In this document: positions 23,236 to 34,040 of the stretch, piece by piece
Layout: each line of letters begins with the position of its first letter
Numbering within the stretch: position 1 is the stretch's first letter
Origin: Protula sp. h YS-2021
Taxonomy: Eukaryota; Annelida; Polychaeta; Sabellida; Serpulidae
Direction: 5' to 3'
Assembly (NCBI GenBank): GCA_949752745.1
Contig: OX457031.1
Span: forward strand, 27,420,882-27,484,881
Length of the DNA stretch: 64,000 bases
Program-made: the position numbers and the translations under genes
The notes under the pieces: model-generated
The model's input: only the letters and a program-made list of their open reading frames with translations
What the model was told of the DNA's origin: nothing
The model's database searches: none

Positions 23236-23306
23236 ACAACTAACGGACGCCATTTGAAAACCGATAGGAATACCCAATCTTACGTGTAACGTAAGCTGGG
23301 CTAAAA

Positions 23307-24391
23307 ACAGGTGTCAATACATGTTCATTGCACCCGGCCACAACAATTACCATTTGAAAAAGAAATACTATAGCCGAATTTATTCTTAAAGGCTGGTGTG
23401 CGAAAGAACAAAAAATTACGCAGTCTTAACACAAGCGATGAACGGTTATCAACAAGGTTGAATCTCTAACGGTTTCCAAGACAACACAGGTCACACGATC
23501 CTTGATCAGTCCCTAAGATTTTCCAGAGCGCTGACGCGCCCACGGGCGCGTGAGCTGGCGGTTTGACGCGCCCTGGGCGCATCAAGTGGAAATTTGACGC
23601 GCATGCGAGCGCGTTAGTTACAGTTTTGAAGCACCCAAAAGCAAAAAAAAGTAAGTAAAGAAAAAATGTGAAACAGAATAACACATCTTATACATCTAGG
23701 TCAATACTGGACACTTGCTGGTACCGCCAGTGTACTCGATCGTAAGAGTGGAAGTTATGAGTACACTATGAGTTAACATCATGTAACCATACATACACGG
23801 TGACGTTGTGGATACATAACCTTAAAAAAAATCAGAATATCACAGGCGCGTCGCTTACGATTTTGACGCGCCTGCGGTGGCGTCGCTCCCAATTTTCAAG
23901 CGCCCGAAAAAATTTTGACGCGCCATGGCGCGCGGGAGCGCCTAAATCCGAGGGACTGCTTGATACTGCATGAACTTACACTTATGTAACTGGCTACAGG
24001 GCGTGTGGTCCAAAAATGAGGTAAAAATCGCTCTAACAGTAAAGGTTATGTGTTTTCGCTTTCCAGGGTACTTCAAATTACGCGCCAAAGTAGTGCTGTA
24101 GCAATTACCTGTGTGTTTTGCAGCTCTTATCCTCGTGAAACGACACCATATTCTGCAATGGAAAAATATATTGGATTATTGTAGCTATAAAAACAACCCA
24201 TGACCAGTTGCTGCATGTCAAGGCTGCATGTCTGCCAGCCGCAGCAATTATAACCTGAAGTAATTATAACCTGAAGTTAAGTCCAACTTAATCTTTAGAA
24301 ACGGGCATGCAAATTAACAAAAATGATAAAAGTGTTAAAAGAACACACACGATGAAGGCGGGACACTTGGATGCATCAAGCAACAATAGGG
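23307..24391. other. Unique stretch with GC-rich TTTGACGCGCC motifs
   Basis: No coding frame stands out. 23,515-23,620 and 23,845-23,945 hold at least five TGACGCGC motifs, several within short inverted repeats such as GACGCGCCCACGGGCGCGT and GCGCCATGGCGCGC. This CpG-rich patch contrasts with its AT-rich surroundings. Confidence 0.5.
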
Positions 24392-24871
24392 TTAAATTTT
24401 ATTGTCAAAGCTAACATTCCAAAAGGGACTTCTATTAGTGTGTACCGCCAAGAGTTTTCCATCTAACAATCGCGATAAATCTGTCTTACGTGTGGATTTC
24501 CGCCCGTACACCCAGAGAAGATGTACGCGTTGAAGGTCAGGAACCTCAGCCCACACTGGGCCGTGAACGATGGTCGATTCAGTGAAGTAACATTGCCGAC
24601 AAAGCGTGTCCGGGGAACCCAGCGCTTGCGCATGACACGCAGAATCTCCGGTTATCCACCCCCCCCCTCCCCCACTCTTCCCGCACCCGCCCCCCCCCCC
24701 CCCTCCCCCAATGGACTCGGCGATGAGGAGTGGCAAGGAACTGCAAGTTACGCCTGCTGATGCCAAACAACGTGTACACAGAGCTCGGATCATATGACCG
24801 GACCATATGATCACAGGTGAAGAAAAATAAACAAATTTGGCAGATCCGTATTGGCCGAACCTAAACTGCAA
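24392..24871 (-). other. Open minus-strand segment related to 36.6-36.85 kb
   Basis: A 159-codon frame is open on the minus strand. Its central part is a G-run artefact (poly-C on the plus strand at about 24,659-24,716). The downstream part (SPDTLCRQCYFTES, then VHGPVWAEVPDLQRV) aligns with PPETLSRQCYFTEP in the plus-strand copy at 36.75-36.82 kb. The nucleotide match extends upstream of the C run (GCGTAA...TTGCA.TTCC), but frame is not kept there. I do not recognise a protein family. It may be a dispersed repeat or decayed duplicate rather than a gene. Confidence 0.3.
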
Positions 24872-25328
24872 ATCCCCCTTTCTTCCAGATCGCTACGGAG
24901 AAGGGGGTACTACTATCATTATTTTTTAAAGCTGCAGACAAGCACCTATAACTCTGGTGTCAAAGAAAGGGTATCCCGACTTTTATCTGTGCGATATTTA
25001 TCCGTGCGACATTTATCAGTGCGATATTTATCCAGAGACATTTTTGGCTGAAACTGGCATCTACGACATTTAACAAATATCTGTTATTGTCTTCAACTGA
25101 TTCGTCAAATTGTGCGTGATACCTTATTGCTGATAGGTCAAAAGGACACTGGAAATAAAAGAGATACAAAGAGTTGATAATTTTTGGTCAAATGGTGAAT
25201 TTTTATCTTTTTGATAATTTATAATAAAGTATAATTATAGTAAATACTTATAATTAATTCTAATTATAATCTTAGATAGTATAAAATTCATATCTTCTTA
25301 AATTGATTGGTCAAATAGAAAAAAATGA
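24872..25328. other. AT-rich stretch with a 16-bp minisatellite
   Basis: 24,979-25,040 contains three to four units of ATTTATCCGTGCGACA type. 24,868-24,908 can fold (ATCCCCCTT with AAGGGGGTA). 25,180-25,320 is very AT-rich and could be non-coding sequence upstream of the split frame that follows. No gene assigned. Confidence 0.45.
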
Positions 25329-26303
25329 AACAATCCAACAACTGATCCTTTTTTGTTCTATTTATTTCAAATCCCTGAAATTCAAGGCAACCGATTCCTT
25401 TTTCACAAACTTTTCACAAACAAATATCCTCCAAATAACTTTGCTGTCCTCGGTTCGTTGTTGAAATTTCTATTGCAAAATAATATGACTGTTTCCAAAA
25501 ACCGCCTATTTTATATGCGCTGGATCTGTTGTCTGGAACAGCATTTGATATTTATTGAAACTAGAGGCTTAGTGAGGCAGGATCTTCCGTGCAACACATA
25601 ATGTCAGTAAGTTCATCCTGCCAACAAACTTCCTGAAAAGCAAATTTTTGACAAGTCGTATTTTTGACAATTTTTGGCCGGTTTCAAAAATAATGCGACT
25701 TTGCACATGTACAATATATATATTTTCACTGCATAAAATTTCAGAACGGTGGATGGAACAGTTTTGAAGGACTCTTATGGACAAAACCTATGTCCGTGCT
25801 AGCAAATGTCCTGAAAACAGCCATTTTTTACCAGTCGTCCTTTTTGGGAATTTTGGCCGATTTAAAAATTAATATGACGTTGCACACCTTCAATATACTT
25901 CTAACCGTATGCCAAAGGAAAACGCTATGCGACAAATACTTTCGGAGATATAGCCCAGACATGAGGGCGCACGAAAGCGGGCAGACAGACGGACAAGCTG
26001 AAACCTATATCTCCTCGTTATACGGGGGATAATGATCTTGGATACTTTATTTCCTATGACTTATTAAGGGAAATAGAACAGTTGCAGTTATGTGATAATC
26101 GCAATTCAATGGCTTCTGCCCAATCAATGAACCCATCTACAAGTCATGCGTTTATTATATCTGTCAATTACAATTCGATGAATATTGAAATTGCGCAGCT
26201 TTTAAATTCCATCTCCAACGCATGGTCACTTCAGCACTTGATGGAATACACGTTTGAAATCGACATTAGAAATCCAGCAATTCAATACCAGGACAACCAG
26301 TAA
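25329..26303 (+). pseudogene. Unrecognised reading frame split by a D element
   Basis: The frame is open from 25,329 (after TGA at 25,326) to the D5 insertion, reading FYLFQIPEIQGNRFLF and ending LEQHLIFIE. After D5 it continues from NDLGYFISYDLLREIEQ to the end DIRNPAIQYQDNQ and a stop at 26,301-26,303. Taking out 471 bp (25,561-26,031) keeps the frame, giving about 167 codons. Composition is protein-like, not repeat-like. There is no ATG near the start, so the left edge may be an exon border. I do not know the family. As it stands the D element brings in stop codons, hence the pseudogene call. Splicing around it cannot be excluded. Confidence 0.5.
25561..26031 (+). mobile_element. Family D element (D5) inside a reading frame
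   Basis: Starts CTAGAGGCTTAGTGAGGCAG and ATCTTCCGTGCAAC. Two ~170-bp core units follow (CTTTGCACATGTACAATATA and CGTTGCACACCTTCAATATA), then GGGCAGACAGACGGACAAGC. In the 3' hairpin TATCTCCTCGT pairs with ACGGGGGATA around TAT (26,008-26,031). Its 471-bp length is set by the requirement that the host frame rejoin. Confidence 0.75.
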
Positions 26304-26880
26304 GAATAACTGAGAGGCACTTGCGTGATTGACTATTAACAAGATAAAAAGAATTCGCCCAAAATTAAAATCAGTTGAAAAGACATCCCACACAGTTATA
26401 AATCTCGGTTAAATGTCATAAATACTAATTTCGGCTAAATGTCGCTCGGCGAAATATTGGGGTATGGTTTTCGGGAACATCTCATTGCATCCAATTTTTT
26501 GCTCCACTGTCTAAACTTTCACTAATTGACGTCTTTTTGCCACGATTACGTGCCAGTCTTCCTTCAGCACACTTGTCCTACGATTTCAAGTATCGCAGTC
26601 TCTTTTCCCCCCACGACCCAGCTGTCTGAAGCTTTTGCATTTCCAGTTACCCAACGGCCCGGTTGTCCTACGATTCGGGCATCCCTAGCTGGGCTGCGAC
26701 TTTCCAGGTTCACTCCCAAAACTTAACAATTAAAGGCGTTTGAAGCAGAATACATCTGCTTTAGTCAGGAACTTCAAAGGTTTCTTAACCCTCTGTAGTT
26801 TTGTGATTTGTTTTTGTAGAGCTTTTGTAGGTGTGAGTTATTGTGATTGTAAGAAAATTGATCCAATTGCAATTGACACA
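26304..26880. other. Unique stretch, no gene seen
   Basis: Downstream of the split frame. A 66-codon plus-strand frame at 26,526-26,726 is serine/proline-rich without a recognisable motif and is not called. No repeat was recognised. Confidence 0.45.
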
Positions 26881-27853
26881 ACAAGTCGCCATTTTACCAA
26901 TTTTTTACCAATTTGAAAAATAACACGACGTTGCACATTGCATTGTATTGTTCTTTAGATCCCTTTCAACTGATATGGTCATGTCGGAATCCCCCTGCCA
27001 CATTATACTGAAATGGGGCATTCCAGCCCTCCTAGCCCTTACATGTGGAGTGCCTCACAGGGTAGCAAGGAGGAGTCCCAATTTTAAAGTCTTAGGTATG
27101 AACCTAAGGTTTGAACCCACGATCTTCCAGTCTCGAGGCGGACACTCTGATCACTAACAGCTTCAATATATATACAGTATATTCACTGTGCAAGGTAGCA
27201 TATGGTTAGGATTAATAGTTTCAGAAAAGCACCCAAGTCTTACATTGCAGTTATCTCAAGAGATCACAATTTTTGACAAGTCGCCATTTTGGCAATTTTT
27301 TACCGATTTGAAAAATAACACAACGTTGCACAACTTCAATATATATAGTTTAACTGTGCAAGGTAGCATATGCCTAGGATAAATGATTTCGGAGAACTCG
27401 CGTGGAAAGCACCCAAGTCTTACATTAAAGTTTTCTCAAAAGATCACAATTTTTGACAAATCGCCATTTTGGTAATTTTTTACCGATTTGAAAAATAACA
27501 CAACTTTGCACAACTTCAATATATATATTTTCACTGTGCAAGGTAGCATGTGCCTAGGATTAATAGTTTCGGAGATCTTGCGTGGAAAGCACCCAAGTCT
27601 TACTTTGCAGTTATCTCAAAAGATCACAATTTTTGACAAGTCATCATTTTGGCAATTTTTTGCCGACTTGAAAAATAACACGACGTTGCACAACTTCAAT
27701 ATGTATATTTTCACTGTGCAAGGTAGCATATGCCTAGGATAAATAGTTTCGGAGAACTTGCGTGGAAACAAAACAGCATCCAAAATGACACACGGACTGA
27801 CGGACGGACAGACGGCAATCCTATAGACCCCCGGGCTCGCCCAGCTGAGGTAT
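26881..27853 (+). mobile_element. Family I element, 5'-truncated (I4)
   Basis: Three units exactly 180 bp apart: TACATTGCAG at 27241, TACATTAAAG at 27421 and TACTTTGCAG at 27601. Each has CGTTGCACAACTTCAATATA, GTGCAAGGTAGCATATG and TTTCGGAG. The tail is GGACTGACGGACGGACAGAC and the decayed 3' end is TAGACCCCCGGGCTCGCCCA. A fourth, leftmost unit is split by the SINE. H1 begins immediately after its final TATAA. Confidence 0.7.
26946..27158 (-). mobile_element. tRNA-derived SINE
   Basis: On the minus strand the head reads TTAGTGATCAGAG (A-box-like), CCGCCTCGAGACTGGAAG (anticodon-arm-like) and GTGGGTTCAAACCT (B-box-like), a pol III promoter pair from a tRNA ancestor. A ~150-bp body follows. It interrupts a family I core between GTTGCACA and GCTTCAATATAT, so it is a later insertion. 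A tRNA-headed SINE of this form is common in molluscs and other marine invertebrates. The exact 3' end and target duplication are unclear. Confidence 0.75.
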
Positions 27854-27855
27854 AA

Positions 27856-28685
27856 CTAGATGCTCGAGAAGCATGAATCCGCCGGGTTCGCGCAAATTGT
27901 ATACCTGATTATGATGTTCCTGTGAACAACTGTTCCAAAGAACACCATACAGCCTTGTGGTCAGTGAAGTAGAGGTTTGTAGAGCCAGTGGTACATGGTT
28001 GATTTGGTGTGAAGATAATAATCAATCCACCCACTAATGCGGCCTGTAGGCGCGTGAGAGCGATATGTGTTATGCTCATTCCTAATTCATTTCTTCCATT
28101 TTTTAAAGTTTTGTCATTTTGACAATTTTAGTCGGATCCGGTCGAATCCTGGTCACTGCACTGCGGGATGCTTAGGAGCAGCCCTGGGTAAAATCTGAAA
28201 TCAATCCACCCACTAATGCGGGCTGTAGGCGCGTGAGACTGATGTGTGTTATGCAAAGTCCTTATTCAATGTCTGCAATTTTTTAAAGTTTTGCCATTTT
28301 GGCAATTTTGCTCGGATCCGGTCGAATCCTGGTCACTGCACTGCGGGATGCTTAGGAGCATCCCTGGGTAAAATCTGAAATCAATCCACCCACTAATGCG
28401 GGCTGTAGGCGCGTGAGACTGATGTGTGTTATGCAAAGTCCTTATTCAGTGTCTGCAATTTTTTAAAGTTTTGCCATTTTGGCAATTTTGCTCGGATCCG
28501 GTCGAATCCTGGTCACTGCACTGCGGGATGCTTAGGAGCAGCCCTGGGTAAAATCTGAAATCAATCCACCCACTAATGCGGGCTGTAGGCGCGTGAGACT
28601 GAAATTGCACAGACGGACAGACGGACGGACGGACAGACGGACAGACAGAATGAAAACTATATCCGTCCGGTTCCCGGCGGATAAT
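27856..28685 (+). mobile_element. Full-length family H element (H1)
   Basis: Starts CTAGATGCTCGAGAAGCAT, where ATGCT pairs with AGCAT, then motif ATCCGCCGGG (27,877-27,886). A 180-bp tandem core is followed by (ACGG/ACAG)n. In the 3' hairpin TATCCGTCCGG pairs with CCGGCGGATA around TTC (28,660-28,683), then A. The arm differs from family D (TATCCC..CCGT) but pairs equally well. The flanks are TATAA and TAAGC. Confidence 0.8.
28015..28600 (+). repeat. 180-bp tandem repeat in H1
   Basis: GTCGAATCCTGG starts at 28141, 28321 and 28501, exactly 180 bp apart. Marks are CACCCACTAATGCGGGCTGT, AGGCGCGTGAGACTG and GCACTGCGGGATGCTTAGGA. The same family core occurs at 38.26-39.05 kb (reverse) and 51.18-51.52 kb. 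Confidence 0.95.
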
Positions 28686-28794
28686 AAGCTGTTTCATATT
28701 AACACACCTTGATAACGGCAGTGTTAAATGAAGTGAATTGCTTTTATTTTATTTGGCGGCCGCACTCTGCTAATAGTTCTACACGGTGAGCCCA

Positions 28795-29005
28795 AAGCGG
28801 TCACACGCTCAGCCTCATATGGATACACGTTCAGCCTCATATGGCTACACGCCCAGCCTAATACAGCCACACGCTCAGCCTTACACAGCTACACGCTCAA
28901 CTTGATAGCCTGTTACAACTACAAGCTCAGCCTCATATGGCCACCACTCAGCCTAATACAGCCACACACTCAGCCTCATACGGCTACACGCTCAGCCTGA
29001 CACGT
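28795..29005. repeat. 22-bp minisatellite
   Basis: About nine imperfect units of CTACACGCTCAGCCTCATATGG and its CCTAATACAGC variant. Confidence 0.85.
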
Positions 29006-30313
29006 GGTTTTGTGTTATTTAGCGACACGATCAGCCCGGCAGACATACTGTGTCATTACAGTTGTCATTTTGTTTCACTTTTGTTTCATCTTTGTCGTGG
29101 CTTTTCACATACATACGTATTATAAAGCACTCATTTTGCACGGAATGGCCATTTCTGTGGTACTCTTTTAGCAAACAGCTACAGACTGAGGACAAATTTA
29201 ATCATTCGTTAAAGACAGATCCAAAGCCACGGTTGATGGAAGAACAGACTTTTTGTCACAGGAAAAGACTTCTGTTGATGCCGTGAAGATATCTCCCCAA
29301 AATTGATAAAATGTTTTATTAAAGGATTAACACTCAGTTATTTGTTTCACCCAGTGTTCTTACGCTGAAGTCATGATGCAAAAGCAAAAAAAAAAAAAAT
29401 CACAAACGCAGCGGAGCTGCAGAAAGCCAAAAAAAATTTATCAGACTATTTTTACCCCTTTTACTTGGTTTAAAAATGAGTGGCAAGCTACATGCAGCTT
29501 GTGTTTTTTATTCTATTTTATTTCTATCACATATATCTGAATAGTTTTCATGACAAACGCGGTGGCAATCCATGACTATTGCTGGTAATGTATTGTTCCC
29601 GTATGGAGTTCCGCTGACAGTTTTCTCCAGAGTCCCTCCTCACCCACCCCCCCCCCCCTTACCCCACTCTTCACGGTGACAGATGCCAATAGCTTACGGG
29701 TTTTTACGCCACGCCAGAGGCTATTGGGATGAATCCTTAACTGCTGTTCTAATAGCTTACGGGTTTTTTACCACCGCGCCAGAGACCATTAGAACGATGA
29801 CATACATCCCACGAGCCTTCGATGAAGCCTATCTACCGTGCGATAACGTAAAGAGTGTGGATATCCCATCTTCTCGTCCATGTCATTCAGCTGAAACACG
29901 GATCCATACGGGATATGCTATATATACATGACATCTCATTGCAACATTAGGCCACGGTAGTGGAATCGCTACATGCCAAATTTGTCAGTTTGGGTTTCCA
30001 TAGACTGGTCGCTTTCAAGTTCTTATGACACGCTTTATTCTTTCAAGAATCTGAACACGTATTAATGGTGCATTTAAAAATAAACCCCGCCGTAATAAAA
30101 AAGCGAAAGCGAATTTAATGAGAAAATAACGTGGCAAAACTAATAAAAATTAATAAACATAAAAAACTCTTAAAACACTGCGAACATGTTTGATTTTAAT
30201 CACGACTTGAACATAAAAACACAGACTGAAACTTAAAATGAAAAAAAATCCTGCCCATTAGATTCCTTTTAAAAGCACAGGAAAAGAAGAAAGGTTTTCT
30301 CTAACCCTAAAAA
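29006..30313. other. Mostly unique stretch, no gene seen
   Basis: Short frames only. An imperfect duplication of AATAGCTTACGGGTTTTT with GCCAGAG lies at 29,688-29,790. C and A homopolymers occur at about 29,648-29,658 and 29,386-29,399. Confidence 0.45.
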
Positions 30314-30598
30314 CTAGAGCAGTGTGCAAGCCCACATATTCCCCACAGGCCCCACATCAGTTAAACACGGCCATCAATAGTTGAAAATTTCGAAGTCCAG
30401 CTAGTCCATTTTCCTTGGACGAACCTGGCCCATTTACAATACCGATCTGTCTTTGTTCCCATAGAAGCTACATACCAAGTTTCATTAAAATCCTGGAGTT
30501 TTTAAGTTAGCGTGTTAACAAGCTCTTGATGACAGACCGACCGATAGACCGACAGACACACGCGGTCGATTGCATATATTCCCCATTGTGGGGAATAA
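30314..30598 (+). mobile_element. Full-length family E element (E1), single unit
   Basis: Starts CTAGAGCAGTGTGCAAGCC after AAAAA, motif ATATTCCCCACA (30,336-30,347), one core, then a GACCGACCGATAGACCGAC tail. In the 3' hairpin TATTCCCCA pairs with TGGGGAATA around TTG (30,577-30,597), then A. The same 285-bp structure recurs at 35,436-35,704, which gives both ends independently. Confidence 0.75.
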
Positions 30599-31331
30599 AC
30601 AAGGACTTTTGAAGTAGCTTGGGTATCACTAGGTCTGGGGGGGGGGGGGCGAATCTATCACTCAGAATGGCTCAGCATCTGATACTGTGGATACAAGTAG
30701 ACGATGTACATGGTGTAAATCCTGTTATTGTAAGAGAATTTCTGCTTAAATAGGAAGCTATGTGACCAGCAAACCACTAAAAACACCAACAAACACAACA
30801 CTCGAGGATATATGTAGAAAGCCGCACAATACGCCAAGACAAAGACAACGGGGGCAGGGGAGGGAGGGAGGGGGAGGGTGCAAGACGGTTGGTTCGATTC
30901 TTCAGCTTTACCGGAGACCAAGCTCCAACTTCAGTCGGCATTAAAATGGACTTTGAGAAGAGGAAAACTAAAATATTATATCACAAGGCATATTTGAATA
31001 TTAAAATGCCTGAGTGATAGAAGCAAAGTGATGGTATAGTGAAGTAGCGAATCTTCCAAGGCCTGACTGATCAAAACAGTGAGGAGGTTTATTGCTTGTT
31101 TACAATAGCCCACGTAGGAGCAGTTGTTTCACTAATTATGCCGTTCACATCTGCCCAGTTAATAATGACTCTTGCACGAAATAAGAAAGAAATTCCGAAG
31201 TTCAGTGCCAAATATTTGAGCAGCTAAATATGATAAAGACATTGTGTTCAGCAAACATTAACAATTTGTTAGAATGGGCACTTTTTAATCAGTGAACATT
31301 GGTATATAGAAATCAGAATTGGTTATAATTC

Positions 31332-31394
<63 letters not shown>

Positions 31395-31501
31395 TGACGT
31401 TATTTTCACTTTCTAAAAACTAATTAAACATATCAGAATATTTGGACTGATCGACAATTTTCTAAATACTGGACGTTCAATCTCCAACAAAATGACAAAA
31501 A
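30599..31501. other. Unique stretch with G-rich tracts and an ATT microsatellite
   Basis: A run of G lies at about 30,639-30,650. A G-quadruplex-capable tract at 30,850-30,878 has blocks of GGGG and GGGAGGGAGGG. (ATT)n is at 31,332-31,394. No coding frame is supported. Confidence 0.5.
31332..31394. repeat. (ATT)n microsatellite
   Basis: About 21 uninterrupted TTA/ATT triplets. Confidence 0.98.
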
Positions 31502-32582
31502 CAAGAATATCCACAGACATTGTGACCAGCCGAGATCCAGTGCAATCAAAGACCAACAGGCTTTTATGGTGGCTAAAAAGTGGTAGTCATACTTTAAAAA
31601 AACCGGTTCTTGACTTCCCTAATCTCTCGTGGATCTCAGAAAAAGTAAATTTCAAAGAGCCCTAACGTTGGACTACGTCTTAAAAGATGAAAACCTGATC
31701 CCTAAAGTAATCAAAGGGTGAGTAATTCTAAAAGTTCGAATAAATCCATTCAAACTGGAGCAGGCAACGCATTATTCGAAAACAAAAAGATTTTAAAATG
31801 CCGCAAATTGACATTTTTTGCAGAATCGGCAAAAAAGTAACTTTCTGAAAGAGAAACATCTAGGAAACATTCGTGCAAAATTTTGAAGTAATTCGGTCAA
31901 AATTGTGCAAGAAGAAGCATTTTGAAAACTGACTACTAATTTTTTTGAAGTCCCTCCCACCTTCCCATTTAGTCAATTTTTTGCGGATGGCCAAAACAGT
32001 AACTTTGCAATCACAAAAATTTGGGAGAAAAAACCTTGAAAATTGGCTACCATTTGGTGAATAAGTTGTGGTTCACCAAAAAAAGTAATAATTTAAAAGA
32101 GGGCTTCCTAATAAACATCTAGCAAAATTTCAAAAAAAAATCCGATCAAAGATTCTGAAAAAGAAGCATTTTGAAAATTGGCTGCCGAGAACTTTTAAAA
32201 TGCCCCCCATCTGGGCAAATTTTGGCAGATCGCCAAAAAATTTCAAAACAGGCCTACCCAGTAAAGACTCGTACAAAATTTAAAGGTACTCTGATGAAAA
32301 TTGTAGAAGCATTTTGAAAATTGCTTACCAATTTTTTAATGCCACCCATTTAACCAATTTTTACTGGATCGTCAATAAAGTGACTTTTCAAGAGAGGATC
32401 GCCTAGAAAACACTTATGCAAAATTTGAAAGCAATCCGATCAAGACTGTGCAAGGAAAAAAAACTTCTCAAAAATCAGCTACAAAAAATGCAAACCCCCT
32501 CCCCCACCATTTACCCAATTTTGGGTGGATGGCCACAAAATTTCAAGAGAGGCCCACCCAGGAAACATTCTCACAAAATTAA

Positions 32583-34040
32583 CAAGCCAGACCCTAACCG
32601 GACACAACAAGTCGCCATTCTGGTAATTTTTGACCAATTTGAAAAACAATACGACATTGCACAACTTCAATACACATATATCCGCTGTGCAAGATAGCAT
32701 ATACCTAGGATAGTTTCGAAGAACTCGCGTGGAAAGCACCTAAGTCTTACATTGCAATTATCTAAAACATAGGCATCAGAGATGCAAAGCCCTCAGCCAG
32801 CCGGAACATTCGAAACAAGGAAAATAGTAGGTTTGAGGCCGGTCACAGGCTCATTTCAATCCTTAAAGCCGAATAGAAAAAAAAGGATGGCAGTGCTTTA
32901 AGATGAACAAAAAACAAAAACATTTACCATGAGAAAGTCCAGCTGCGCCATTGTCCTGTGTCAGATATGGCTCATAAACAACAGGGATCTTCATTAGTCC
33001 ATATACTAGCTATCTCTGAAATATCTTAGTAATTGGTAAAGAATTGTAGGCTAGACAGCGTTCACAAGCCACATGTCACCAAACCTGATAATGGCAGAAA
33101 TATGCAAATTTCAAAGTCCAGCTGAGCCACTGTCCTTGGTCGAATATGGCTCATATACAACAGGGATCCTTATTTCTCCATATAGTAGCTATATATCCGA
33201 AATACCTTAGTAATTGGTAAAGAATTGTAGGCTAGAGAGTGTTCACAAACCACATGTTAAGCAAACTTGATAATGGTACAAATAAGAAAATTTCCAAGTC
33301 CAGCTGAGACACTGTCCTTGGTCGGATATAGCTCATAAACAATAGGGATCTTTATTGGTCCATGTACAAGCGATTGGCAAAAAATTGTAAGCTAGAGCGT
33401 GTTCAGAAGGTAAATGTTAACGGACGGACATTTCACGGCTGAGGACTAAAAAATCGCAGTGTTTGACAAGTCGCCATTTTGGCAATTTTTGGCCGATTTG
33501 AAAAATAATACGACGTTGCACAACTTCAATATATATATATATATATATTCACTGTGCAAGTAAATAGCTTCGGAGAACGCACGAGGAAACCACCTAAGTC
33601 TTACATTACATTTATCTAAAAAATCAAAATGTTCGATAAGTCGCCATTTTTGCACTTTTTTGACGATTTGAAAAATAACACGACGTTGCACAACTTCAAT
33701 ATATACATTTTCACTGTGCAAGGTTGCACATGCCTAGGGTAAATAGTTTCGGAGCACTCGCGTGGAAACCCCTTAGTCTTACATTACAGTTATCTAAAAC
33801 ATCACAATGTTTGACAAGTCGCCATTTTCGCAATTTTTGGCCGATTTGAAAAATAACACAACCTTTCACAACTTCAATATGTATATATTCAATGTGCAAG
33901 GTTGCATATGCCTAGGGTAAACAGTTTTGGAGAATTTGCGTTGAAACAAAATCCAAAGTGTGACACACGGACGGACGGACAGAGGGCAATCCTATAAGAC
34001 CCCCCCCCCCCCCCCAGACTCACCCGATTTGGGTCTAAAA
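32583..34040 (+). mobile_element. Family I element (I2) inside B4
   Basis: Starts CAAGCCAGACCCTAACCGG. The 3' end is ACGGACGGACGGACAGAGGG, a long C run, then CACCCGATTTGGGTCTAAAA, whose GGGTCT complements the 5' AGACCC. I-type 180-bp units (GCCATTTTGGCAATTTTTGG, CACAACTTCAATATA) are at 32,600-32,760 and 33,450-33,950. The segment 32,765-33,425 is a foreign insertion of other repeats. Confidence 0.6.
32905..33425. repeat. ~181-bp repeat units, related to palindrome sequence
   Basis: TAGTAATTGG occurs at 33,027 and 33,208; a third diverged unit ends near 33,420. Marks are AGAATTGTAGGCTAGA, AGTCCAGCTGAGCCACTGTCC and CATATGGCTC-type blocks. The reverse complement of this unit (TTTCGGATATATCC, CTCTCTAGCC) also lies in the large palindrome near 41,930-42,010. 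Confidence 0.7.

Larger units (their letters stand above)
17803..23306 (+). mobile_element. Family A element split by three nested insertions (A3)
   Basis: Reading along the plus strand: 51-bp array (17,803-18,020); J core units (18,020-18,407; marks CACAAGCCGTATGCATGAC and AGGAGGAAATGCATTTTGAA); B3; J units (20,838-21,794); C2; J unit (22,532-22,638); I1; and the A 3' end (23,236-23,306). In the hairpin CTTACG pairs with CGTAAG at about 23,278-23,295, followed by CTGGGCTAAAAAC. After removing the three insertions about 1.7 kb of continuous A sequence remains, with reading order as at 4,599-4,779. J units are about 135-155 bp. The 5' end is missing. Confidence 0.75.

Noticed and set aside
27100..27158. 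Functional tRNA gene
   Set aside because: A and B boxes are present, but the acceptor stem does not close and the sequence continues into a SINE body.
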